Origin: Pararge aegeria
Taxonomy: Eukaryota; Arthropoda; Insecta; Lepidoptera; Nymphalidae
DNA: 64,000 nt
Assembly (NCBI RefSeq): GCF_905163445.1
Contig: NC_053197.1
Location: 620,001 to 684,000 of the forward strand
Direction: 5' to 3'
Shown: piece after piece, positions 47,650 through 58,200 of the stretch
Numbering within the stretch: position 1 is the stretch's first letter
Layout: each line of letters begins with the position of its first letter
Made by a program: the position numbers and the translations under genes
Notes under the pieces: model-generated
Seen by the model: only the letters and a program-made list of their open reading frames with translations
What the model was told of the DNA's origin: nothing
Database searches by the model: none

Positions 47650-49117
47650 CACAATTCTTGCAGCAATATTCTAATAATTAAAAAAATAACAGAGATAAAA
47701 AACGTCATAGTGATAGTTTAAGAGCTCGAGAGGGACATAGGTATATAGGTATACATAGGCATATGTGGTTTTACCACACGGATGGAATTAAAATTATTAT
47801 TACAGTGAGCGCACTCGGGATATATTCTATTATTAATAGATTATATCTATTTTAATAGATGCCATTAGACAGTCGATTATTTTTGGTGAACCATTTTTAA
47901 TGGTCATTCGAACGCATTTAGGACGCGAAAGAGTTCGTAAATGCATGCCTATAATAAAATATATGAACCATTGAATACTGTATATTTATTGGTAAACCTT
48001 TCTAGAGGCAATCCAGCGCAGCGGGATGTTTCCGCATGATTTATCTCTAATCATTATTCAACCCATAAAGCAACGCCCAGAGGTAGTGTACCAAATACAC
48101 GTAAAATCTTTTGTGAAACCTAAAACAATATGGCCCTACTCATACAGCAAAAAAAAACCTTAGCTCCATAGCGTATGCTCTGATGAACAATACAATTAAC
48201 TTTAAACCGTTAACAATAGAAAACTACTCCTGCCCTTTCAATACGAATTGTAATTTATTACAACTTTCTCTATTATCCACAAAATGAGCATAAATAAACA
48301 AAAGAAAAACGTTGCTTCTAAGGGAGCAGTGTCGATGAAGCGAAAGTTTTTTTTATGAAGTTACAGTGTTTTAGACATTAAAAAACCTTGAAACATGAGG
48401 AAACATCCATACATACATCAAACAAGAATTCTTAACGAATGAATTCTACTGAATGAACTAAGACTCGATTTATAAGGAAAAACCCTTTGCCTTTTAACTG
48501 TAGGTATTATTTTTTATTATTGCTTTGGGCATGCCTTTCGTTGGTCACGTGGCCTAATAATTATGGATCAAAGTCGATATAGATACAAATGAACGACTGA
48601 ATGATACAAAACCTGTGACCCTGTGACCTCTCCCACAATCATCCACTTTCGAAGTCGATTTGTATGCTCTCTCTCTCTCTAAAAAGGCTATTTTCGACAT
48701 TTTCTTACATTTTTTTAAAAATTAGAATGAAAACTTCTTTACAAAGAAGTGACAAGTTGCAATATAAAATATGATTTAACTCGACCAAAAGGGCATCAGC
48801 AACAGACATAACTATAATGGTATTTGTTACTAGGCAATCATAAAACAGTATTACGTGCAACTCGAGCTGCCCTGCGACTATCGTCAGATGAAAAAAGCTC
48901 CGGAGCGTCATTCGATATGACATTGGATGATTTATCGCGAATGACGTCCGTGATATTGAGGTAACGGCAAAAACTCTTTAATTTGTAATAGCGTGAGGTT
49001 ATCTATTTTTAATGTACGGACGAATAATAAACAATTTAATTTTTAATGATACAGCTAGCGTTCAGAGTTACTTCTAAGAAACGAAACGTACGTATACAGA
49101 GCGTATTTTGGAGGATA
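47650..49117. other. AT-rich sequence, nothing recognised
   Basis: A short CT microsatellite is at 48668-48681. No gene supported. Confidence 0.35.
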
Positions 49118-49127
49118 TATTGTGCAA

Positions 49128-49431
49128 GCAGTGATAGCCCCGCGGGTAGGACTTCGACTTCACATTCCGGGGGGCGAGTTCGAATCCCAGCACGCACCTC
49201 GAACTTTTCTAAGTTATGTGCGTTTTAAGCAATTAAAATAACACTTGCTTCAACTGTGAAAGAAAACATCGTGTATACCTGAGTGTCCTCCATTATGTTC
49301 TCAAAGGTGTGCGAAGTCCACCAATCCGCACTGGACGAGCCAGGTGGACCGCCTTAACCATTGTCATTGTGGGAGGAGACCCGTGCCTTGTAGTGGGCCG
49401 GTAATGGGTTAATGTTATAATGACGATGATG
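49128..49431 (+). mobile_element. Family A tRNA-headed SINE with target duplication
   Basis: Complete: the head has a TAGCCCCGCGGG region at the A box and an intact B box GAGTTCGAATCCC, followed by a full body and a GATGATGATT tail. It is flanked by ATTGTGCAA at 49119-49127 and again at 49432-49440, a 9-bp target-site duplication. This fixes both ends of the family. Confidence 0.9.
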
Positions 49432-49610
49432 ATTGTGCAAAGAATTAAAAAATATAAGTACAACGAACAGATTGCTGCGGTTGCCACATAATATAGCATA
49501 TTAAGCTTGAGGATAATTACACTATGCAAGTCATAAATTTCAATTTCACTTGGTAGGTTAGTAATGGTGCAGAGCTGGTAGTGGACTAACCTATTAGGGT
49601 TACGGCAGTA

Positions 49611-49985
49611 CAGAGGCGGGTGGATGGCAATCATCGCCCAATTCCGTCTGATCAATAGTCCCAGTCCCAGGTGAAGGGACATCGGGTCGTGTCGGACAGG
49701 ATGGGGCTCTTGCCGTTTAATATCAATTTACACGACCCGGGTAGGACAGCAGCTTGCCGTAGCCATAGCGAGGCAAATGAGGTCGGGGGAATATTTTCTT
49801 CCGGGACGAGCTCTACATGCGCTGTACGAGGGAGGCACCGGTGCGTTCTTAGGAGATCCCGGAGCCTCCCAATTATGTGCCGAGTATGGCCACCGAGGGG
49901 GTTTTAGTGGGTAAAAATCCCACATAAACCGATCTTCCCTGAGGTCGGGTATCTTTGAAGATTTCCCCCCCGATAGCAAAAAAAA
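49611..49985 (+). mobile_element. Poly-A retroposon, 15-bp target duplication
   Basis: The 375-bp insert starts CAGAGGCGGGTGG and ends in an A tract after 'TTCCCCCCCGATAGC'. AGGGTTACGGCAGTA is present just before (49596-49610) and exactly repeated just after (49986-50000). It is GC-rich unlike its surroundings. The 3' end has a GTGGGTAAAAATCCCAC hairpin near 49908. The most likely class is a 5'-truncated poly-A LINE (jockey or R1 type). Open frames across it on both strands are too short to identify. Confidence 0.85.
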
Positions 49986-50000
49986 AGGGTTACGGCAGTA

Positions 50001-50856
50001 ACATTAAGCCCATCGGTTCATATTTTTGAAGCTGACCTAGTTTACAAAGCAGATTTGAAGCAGTACGGGTAATCGCTTGACACTTCCTTGTCGGTAGCGC
50101 GGTCAGTAGCGGCGGCCGAAACCGCCCTCAATACCAGACCAAAGAAAATAATAGATTCTACAACTGCCCCAGTTGGGGATCAAACTCGTGGGTACACGCT
50201 CAGCACTAGGAAAAATTGCTTTAAACTCACCGTAACGGCAAGTAGGAAACAATCATGTTGTTTATATCCATTGCTCTTTCGCTGACTGCAATGCTGTTAC
50301 GACGCGTCATTATCATTAGGCAGGTTCCGCCAGGAGTGCGCTACGAGCAAATGTCGCCTCAGCCCGAGATAAAAGCAAGAATACAGACGTCAAACAGGCC
50401 GCCAAAGAATAAATATATAGGTACATACAGTTTGCTCAACTTTTTACATAATTTTGTTTTATTCCCTTTTTATGTATCGGCCTTGAAGTGATTAGTATAC
50501 CTATAAGACTGAGGTCTTCAGTTGATTCCTGGATCAGTTGATAACGTGTTTTTATACTCTTTAAAGCCCACCAACCAACCAAGAAACCGCGATGATAGAA
50601 GCCTTTGTCCAGCAGTGGGACTTTAATAGGTTGAGGATGATTATACCTACTTCTGTTTAAGGTCCCTTTTCTTCTTACTACCTCTTCCAGCACTTGTTAA
50701 GTTGGCTTATGCTTCGCAAATTGTTGAGCTACATCGCTGACTCAAATTACAATACCTTATAACTATTGTGAAAAGGATTGTTTGACTGGATAGCTATCTC
50801 TAAATGAAAGTAACTTTTAATTTTGTAACGAGATTTGTGTAGGTTCATCAAAACTA
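50001..50856. other. Unique sequence with a family C scrap
   Basis: 'GCCTTTGTCCAGCAGTGGGA' near 50602-50642 is a family C tail. No gene supported. Confidence 0.35.
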
Positions 50857-51048
50857 GGTAGTAGTAGAGCTCGTCGGGGTAAGTACTACCGCCATGCTTC
50901 TTCCTGCAGCATTATGCAATGCTGTTTTCCGGTCTGAAGGACGTGGTTGCCGGTGTAATGACATGCACATGAGACTTAACATCTACGCCTCAGGTCGGTG
51001 GACCCGATGGTGGTGAAGTGTTGCTATATTTACTGGCAATGGTTTCAG
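50857..51048 (+). repeat. Family B SINE-like repeat
   Basis: 'GGTAGTAGTAGAGCTCGTCG', 'TTCCGGTCTGAAGGACGTGG' and 'CATCTACGCCTCAGGTCGGT'. The end is lost after 'GGCAATGGTTTCAG'. Confidence 0.75.
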
Positions 51049-51049
51049 A

Positions 51050-51730
51050 AATCTTTGTTTTCTGCGCTCTCTAGCTTTATCCACCGAGTCTGTTCTCCAA
51101 CCAACTTACGCAACGTGTTGTCTCAGGTGCAGGTGACGTAACCGACATCTCGTGTTTGCATTCTGTGCGACTGACTCACTTGTCGACATTGTCTTTGTCG
51201 TCACCCATCACTTTGTTCGCCTTTCAGCGAGTGGTGAGTGAGCAAATGTTTGACGAAGTTCTTTGTTGCCCAGTCAAGTCTATCAAGGGCTATCACAGCT
51301 TCCTTGAAAGAAAAGTACCTACTTGTAATAAATTAATTTATATTGAATTGATGACCAGAGACAATGCAATCTAGGTTTGAAGCGCGCTAACCTGCATGGG
51401 GTAGGGCGGTTAAATGAACTCATACATACTCCTTATCTAAGCCTCTCACTTTATTAGCCAAACTGAAAAAATGGCCATTATCTGTAATCGCCTACAACTC
51501 TGCTCACTTGTACGACCACTGCTGTGTTCGAGTATTCAACAGTCACATTTTGAGTATTGCACTTATGTCTATAAGTTCTCCTTGCTGCATCCAGTAACAT
51601 CTAGAATAAGGAATATAATGACGTCATATGAAGTAATATTATATCAATCTGTAATTAAAACGAGGGCGCATTTCAAGCGAACAGAAAGCTTCATAATTTT
51701 ATTTATAATATCATATATTATGTCATGTAA
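51050..51730. other. Unique sequence, nothing recognised
   Basis: No supported gene or repeat. Confidence 0.35.
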
Positions 51731-52049
51731 TAAAAGGTGATAGCGCATTGGGAAGCGGTGAGAGCTCGTTAGGAGCTTGACTTCACTTTTGGGGGCAATC
51801 CCAGCAGTACCTCTAACTTTTCTTCGTTATGTGTGAAGTAATATCACTTTCTTTAACGGTGAAGGAAAATATAGTGAGGAAACCTGTATGCCTGAGAGTT
51901 CTACATAATGTTCTCAAAGGTGTGTGGAGTCGACGAATTCGCACTGCGCCAGCGTGGTGGACTACGGCCTTAACCCCTTCTCATTATTGGAGGAGACCCG
52001 TGCCCTGTAATGGGCTGGTAATGGGTTGATGTGATGATGATAATGATGA
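51731..52049 (+). mobile_element. Family A tRNA-headed SINE
   Basis: Complete but with rearranged head sequence ('GGTGATAGCGCATTGGGAAG'); the B box is lost ('GGGGGCAATCCCAG'). CATGTAA at 51724-51730 and 52050-52056 may be the target duplication. Confidence 0.8.
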
Positions 52050-52059
52050 CATGTAAGTC

Positions 52060-52413
52060 AAATGTTTTATATACTTTGAAGTAAGGAAACAGATTGTTAT
52101 CGCAGTGAACAAACTAAAAGAATCGGTTGTTGCGTTTCAACAAATATGGGGCCTCATACAACTGCTAAGGAGAAACAGATATGGCAGAAACTCTCGCTTT
52201 TTAATGTTGGATGATAAATGAAGGAAACAATAACAGTATAGAACAAATAGGGTAATTTATCCTATCGCTAACGGTCACCTTTGTTACACTGTGCAATTCA
52301 ATAACAACTAAACAAACGGTTATTGTACAAAAGCCGCCCTTTTATAACGTCTTAACTTTCGGCGGAAACTAACAAAGAGAGAAAACAAAAACGCAAGCAG
52401 GAAAAGTAAAAGC
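52060..52413. other. Unique sequence, nothing recognised
   Basis: No supported gene or repeat. Confidence 0.35.
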
Positions 52414-52550
52414 ATGCCTCATAAATGCTGTAAGATACCAGCAACGGGTCTGCAAAAACCGTTATCCTTACAAGAAAGACATAAAAAATTAGATAAGGAT
52501 TCTGTTATGCGTGAAGTAGAAAGTTTCCGGAAACGTGTTACTATGCTTAG
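52414..52550 (+). CDS. Candidate small exon or short ORF, unrecognised
   Basis: ATG at 52414 opens a 46-codon frame, stop at 52552-52554. Just before the stop is a strong splice donor, CTTAG|GTGAGA, at 52551, so the frame could continue by splicing. The product is rich in Lys/Arg/Glu, with a Cys-Cys pair at residues 5-6 and a helix-prone charged stretch at residues 20-45. I do not recognise a family. Support is limited to the donor and composition. Confidence 0.2.
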
Positions 52551-52693
52551 GTGAGATTTACGGCCGTTTCGTCGCATTGTAGAGTTAATGTTGAATAGGC
52601 ATGTTGACGGTAACAAACAATCGCTAAAATATTTTATTTATCTAATGATACATGATACATGTGTTATGAAAAACGTATTTTTATTTATATTCT

Positions 52694-52793
52694 GTTGGAT
52701 CCAAGCGGCTCAGAATCGTGGAACTTGGAACTCCCTACAAAAGACCTATGTCCAGCAGTGGACGTCTATCGGTTGATGTGATGATGATGATGA
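52694..52793 (+). mobile_element. Family C repeat with 10-bp target duplication
   Basis: A 100-bp copy: GTTGGATCCAAGCGGCTC, 'GTGGAACTTGGAACTCCCTA', 'GTCCAGCAGTGGACGTCTAT' and the tail CGGTTGATGTGATGATGATG. TTTATATTCT is repeated exactly at 52684-52693 and 52794-52803. The duplication shows family C is itself mobilised, probably as 5'-truncated 3' ends. Confidence 0.85.
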
Positions 52794-52809
52794 TTTATAT
52801 TCTAAGTGA

Positions 52810-53640
52810 CATCGGTATTTATTGTTAATAAATGAAACTGCAAAAACTAGCGATCCGCCATGACAGTAGAAACGTCGAATTAAAAAATTATGACATCACA
52901 TCTATATAAACATAATTTGGTACTTAAACTTCAAAAATACCTGCGTATATAATTTTTGTAAATTCAAACTTACAGTTGCTAAGTTTTTGTTATCAATAAT
53001 CTTTAGCTATGAAACAAGGAAAGCTCTTATTTGCCTATTAGGTACGTCACGAGTAAGTACGTCCAAAATACCGGGCGAACGTTTTTGCGGGAAATGTTTT
53101 TAACATATATGCAATATACCCAACAAAAAACTCTTTAATTCTGAAAAAATAGGACACAGTGAGATCGTGGTATGTACACGTTGAACTATATTTAAGAAAT
53201 GGTAATTAACCACGAAAATCTTAGATTAAAATCTTTTCGGATATAAGTTGTAGATACATCGGAACATTATAGGGCTGTTTTTCAATCATGATACTGTTTA
53301 AATAGCATTGATCGTTATATAGTTGATAAGCTATGACTCTATTAGCTATTTCCGATAAATGCTCAAATCGCACGCATCAGAGTATGTCGTGCCACGTCTC
53401 GCGTACAAGCTCACGAGTAAGAGAATGGATTCGAATCCAATTGGGCAATCTCTGACCAAAACTCGAGTGCACCCGTCAAATACACAATTAAAAAGGGATT
53501 TAAGAGCTTCCAAGACGCTGCGTTTCGAATGGGCCTCTTGTAAAAGCAACCCAAGCAATGTTCTAACGTGGTTAAATAGATACGCTTCCCTGTCAGCGTA
53601 AATTGAACCGCTGCGCGCTGCTTTGTTTCATATCGCATCT
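52810..53640. other. AT-rich sequence, nothing recognised
   Basis: Overlapping plus and minus open frames at 53346-53638 (70-80 codons) have no known motif. Confidence 0.3.
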
Positions 53641-54097
53641 CAAACGATTGTGCGATTAACAGCGGCAGTCAACATAAACAAGAGAAGTGACGTAGCCGGC
53701 GTCACGCGATCACGAGTCAGCCGCGTGGAACCACGCCGTCTGATCGCTGCACTGCTGCTGGCTCTCTAGTCTAGGAGCTACTGCTGATGTTTGGAGAACT
53801 GGGAGCGCCGATACACAGACGTCCTGTGTCACTAGACGATTATTTAGAGGTCCTATGACACCAGAAGCTTCTCTAGACGTCCTATGAAACCAAAAGCATA
53901 TCCAGAGGTCCTTTGAGAGTAGAAGCTTATCTAGACGAAGAATTTATCGCATAAGAGACAAAACACAGAATTAAGAACATACAGACACTGTGTACATGAC
54001 TAATATTGAAGCATCAAAAACCACTACACTTTAGTAGTGTTTCTCGCGCAGGCAGTAAGTTACTTCACTCCATTCAGTTCTAAACGTTTACCATAAA
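53640..54097 (+). promoter_or_regulatory. GC-richer candidate promoter/5' UTR
   Basis: Raised GC at 53690-53830, with an inverted pair GTGACG...CGTCAC near 53687-53705 and the 29-bp repeats. An arthropod initiator match TCAGTT lies at 54074-54079, 19-24 bases before the ATG. No TATA box. Inferred from motifs and the exon that follows. Confidence 0.35.
53821..53936. repeat. 29-bp tandem repeat, four units
   Basis: Units start at 53821, 53850, 53879 and 53908, each GTCCTNTGA/GTCAC... and ending TCTAGAC or CCAGAG alternately. Exact 29-bp spacing. It lies 160-280 bp upstream of the candidate exon at 54098. Confidence 0.8.
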
Positions 54098-54202
54098 ATG
54101 AGGAAAATGGGAAAGAAAACGGGTGTGAAGCGAGACGTGCGCGGGGCGTTTTCAATATTTGGTCTTGTGGTAGGCTTCGGCGTGGGTAGTTTTGCCAAAG
54201 AG
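54098..54202 (+). CDS. Candidate first coding exon with membrane segment (partial)
   Basis: ATG at 54098 (context CATAAAATG) opens exactly 35 codons ending in a good splice donor, AAAGAG|GTGAGG at 54203, phase 0. The first 15 residues are strongly basic (Met-Arg-Lys-Met-Gly-Lys-Lys...). Residues about 17-32 form one hydrophobic helix (Ala-Phe-Ser-Ile-Phe-Gly-Leu-Val-Val-Gly...). That fits the N-terminus of a membrane protein with a cytosolic N-terminal end, or an uncleaved signal anchor. GC at third positions is higher than in the surroundings. I do not recognise the family, and no second exon is visible; if real, the intron would hold the satellite array and the CR1 element. Confidence 0.4.
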
Positions 54203-54289
54203 GTGAGGTTAATTCCGTTAAGATTGAATCAACATAATCTATGTTTGGCGCTTTACTTTACAAAAAAATGTTAGTATGAAACCAGTAAT

Positions 54290-54410
54290 TACCCTTTATT
54301 TTCCCGGGATAAAAACTAGACTATGTCCATCGCCGGGATTCAAGCTACTTCTAATTCCATTAAGATCAGTGCAGTTCAGTGGTTGAGCTGAACATAGACA
54401 ATAGATGGTA
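54290..54410 (+). repeat. Family F fragment
   Basis: 'CGGGATAAAAACTAGACTAT' GTCC and 'CAGTGGTTGAGCTGAACATA' are family F interior blocks. Confidence 0.45.
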
Positions 54411-54735
54411 GAGAGTGGAAAAAATATTTTTTTAATCAATTAAAACTTGTTCATATATTACTTTTGATTAACCCATATTTGTATAACGAACCATACTTTC
54501 ATGCAAATTTTCTATACAAAAAGATTTGCTGTTTCACATCTGCCGTGCCGCACTTTTGTTTAATTAGGCTTCATTCAGGCTATAAATGTCCCTCTGCACG
54601 CCCCCTCTCTCATAGGAGAGGGGTCCCCTCCTCTGATGAGTTTGAAGAATATATATCAAATGACTTTGCTAAGTTATAACTCGACTCGACGTAGTTCTTC
54701 AAATAGGTAAATAATTGCAGTTAGAACCATGCTCT

Positions 54736-54805
54736 TATTAACCACCGAAGCAAAAAGGATGGGGTTTTATAAGTTTTATGAGTCTGCGTGTGTGTCTGTG
54801 AACCG
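54736..54805 (+). repeat. Family H repeat
   Basis: 'TTAACCACCGAAGCAAAAAG' GATGGGGTTTTATAAGTTT and GTGTGTGTCTGTG. Confidence 0.5.
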
Positions 54806-55100
54806 ACAATGAACCGGTTCACACACACATACATTGGTGATCGTCTGAATCTTTTCCATGTTTTCTATGGATACCAATATTTTAGTGTTAATCTCTCAGC
54901 CTATAACTTGCTTATCATATAACATTTGCGTATTTCGCGACACTACTCTCGACAATCAATTGGCAATTTGTGCAATTGCAGAGTGGACAGCCTTGCTTAG
55001 ATAACTATGTATGGACGGACATGCTCGGTTGTTTGATAATAATTGACCAATACCTTTGCCTGCCCTGACCTCCGCAAGCTATAAAGGCGAACTAGTTATT

Positions 55101-55205
55101 AAAAGCGGTGATAGCGGTGGATAGGACTTCAAGGGTCTTCTTCGTTCCCTGGCACGCACTTGTTACTTTTAAGAGTTATGTTTGTTTTTAATTCATGAAA
55201 TTATT
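55101..55205 (+). repeat. Family A SINE, 5' half
   Basis: 'AAAGCGGTGATAGCGGTGGA' TAGGACTTC and 'GGCACGCACTTGTTACTTTT' AAGAGTTATGT. It breaks off just where the satellite array begins, so the array has replaced or displaced the 3' half. Confidence 0.7.
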
Positions 55206-55216
55206 GCCCGTTTAAA

Positions 55217-58200
55217 TTATGTACTTAAGTACATTATATCCTTAAATACATTATATACTTTAATACTTTATATACTTACTTACATTATATACTTATTTAC
55301 ATTATATACTTAAGTACATTATATACTTAAATACATTATTTACTTATTTACTTACGTATATTATTTACTTAAGTACATTATTTAATTAAATACGTTATTT
55401 ACTTTTTTACATTATATATTTAAATACATTATAAACTTAAATTTATTATTTAATTAAATACATTATTAACTTAAATACATTATATACTTATTTACATAAT
55501 ATACTTAAATACATTATATACTTAAATTCATTATTTAATTAAATACATTATTTACTTGTGTACATTATGTACTTAAATACATTATTTACTTAAATACATT
55601 ATATACTTAATTACATTATTTACTTAAGTACATTATTAAACTAAATACATTGTTTATTTATGTACATTATATACTTAAATACATTATAAACTTAAATACA
55701 TCATTTACTTAAGTACATTATTAACTTAAAAACATTGTATACTTAAGTACATTATTTACTTATTTACATTATATACCGAAATATATTATATACTTACTTA
55801 CATTATAGACTTAAGTACATTATTTACTTATGTGCAATCTTTACTTATTTACATTATATTCTTAAATACATTATGTACTTAAGTACATAATTTCCTTATT
55901 ACCAGTACTTTCTTAAGATAAATTATTTTCTTATGTACATAATTTACTTAAGTACATTATATACTTAAATACATTATAAACTTAAGTATATTATATACTT
56001 TATTTACTTTAGTACATTAATAACTTAAATACATAATGGACTTAAGTAAATAATTTACTTATTTACATTATATACTTACATTCATTATTTAATTAAATAC
56101 ATTATTTACTTGTGTATATTATGAACTTAAATAAATTATATACTTAAGTACATTATTTAATTAAAAACATTATATACTTAAGAACATTATTTACCTATGT
56201 ACATTATATACTTAAATACGTTATGTACTTAAGAACATTATTTACTTATTTACATTATATAATTAAAAATTTTATTTACTTAAGTACATTCTTTACTTAT
56301 GTACATTATATACTGAAAAACATTATATACTTAAGTACATTATATACTTAAATACATTATGTACTTAAGTATATTATTTACTTATGTACATTATATACTT
56401 CAATACACAATATATTTATATACATAATATACTTAAGTAATGTATTTACTTATTTACATTATATACTTAAATACATGATATACTTACTTATATTATATAC
56501 TTAAATTCATTATTTAATTAAATAAATTATTTACTTGTGTAAATTATGTACTTAAATACATTGAATACTTAAGTACATTATATACTTTAGTAAATTATTT
56601 ACTTAAGTACATCATATACTTACTTACATTATATACTTAAGTACATTATTAAATTAAATACATCATTTACTTTAGTACATTATTTCCTTAAGTACATTAT
56701 ATACTTCAGTACATTATTTACTTATGTACAATATATACTTAAATACATTATTTATTTAAATACATTATTTACTTGTGTACATTATGTACTTAAATACATT
56801 GTATACTTAAGTACATTACTTACTTAAGTAGATTATATACTAAAGTACATTATTTACTTAAGTACATTATTTATTATTTATTTTTATTAAACTCTTTATT
56901 TGTATACCACAACATTTAAAATGTAACAAAAACAGAAACATCGAAAGAAGTAGTAATACAAAAGGCGGCCTTATCGCTTAATAGCGATCTCTGCCAGGCA
57001 ACCTTAGAATTAGGAAAAAAAAAAGAAGAGGAGAATAGACTGCTGGTGGTACAAATATTAAAATACATACATGCAAATAACTACATGCCAATACATAAAC
57101 TAGTGTGCACAAATAGATAGAATATAATTAAATACTTTAACATACAATAAATGAGTAAGTACATATATACATACTATTAAAAGTCGTTAACAATATAATG
57201 GGCCTTAACTGCTCTTTTAAATATCGCCAGTGATTTGGATCGTCGTACATTATATACTTACTTACATTATATACTTAAGTACATAATTAAATTAAATACA
57301 TCATTTACTTTAGTACATTATTTACTTAAGTTTAATATATACTAAAGTATTTTATTTACTTATGTAAATTATATACTTAAATACATTATATACTTAAGTA
57401 CATTATTTACTTAAGTATATTATTTACTTATTTAAATTATATACTTACTCACATTATATCCTTAAATTCATTATTAAATTAAATATATTATTTACTTCTG
57501 TATATTATGTACTTAAATACATTATATACTTACGTACATTATTTACTTAAGTTCATTATATACTGAAGTACATTATTTACTTATATACATTATATACTTA
57601 AGTACATTATTTACTTAAGTACATCATTAACTTAAGTACATTAATTACTTATTACCAGTACTTTTTAAGATAAATTATATTCTTAAGTACATAATTTAGT
57701 TAAGTACATTATATACTTAAATACATTATATACTTACTTACATTATATACTTAAGTAAATTATAAACTTAAATACATTATTTACTTATTACCAGTACTTT
57801 CTTAAGATAAATTATTTTCTTAAGTACATAATTTACTTAAGTACATTATATACTTACTTACATTATATACTAAAGTATATTATATACTTTAAATACTTTA
57901 GTACAGTATTAACTTAACATTATATACATTATATACTGAAATACATAATATACTTACTTACATTATATACTTAAGTACATCATTTACTGAAATACATTAT
58001 TTACTTAAGTAATGTATTTACTTATTTACATTATATACTGAAATACATGATATACTTACTTACATTATATTCTTAAGTACATTTAATACTAAAATACATT
58101 ATTTACTTAAGTAAATAATTTACTTAAATACATTGTTTACTTAAGGACATTACTTAAGTACATTATTTACTTAAGTACATTATATACTTACTTACATTAT

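Noticed and set aside
49728..49979. 83-codon open frame inside the poly-A retroposon
   Set aside because: It runs against the direction of the element as set by the poly-A tail, so it is an antisense frame.
53359..53601. 80-codon plus frame before the candidate promoter
   Set aside because: Three frames on both strands are open here. The translation has no motif, and no splice signals are in suitable places.
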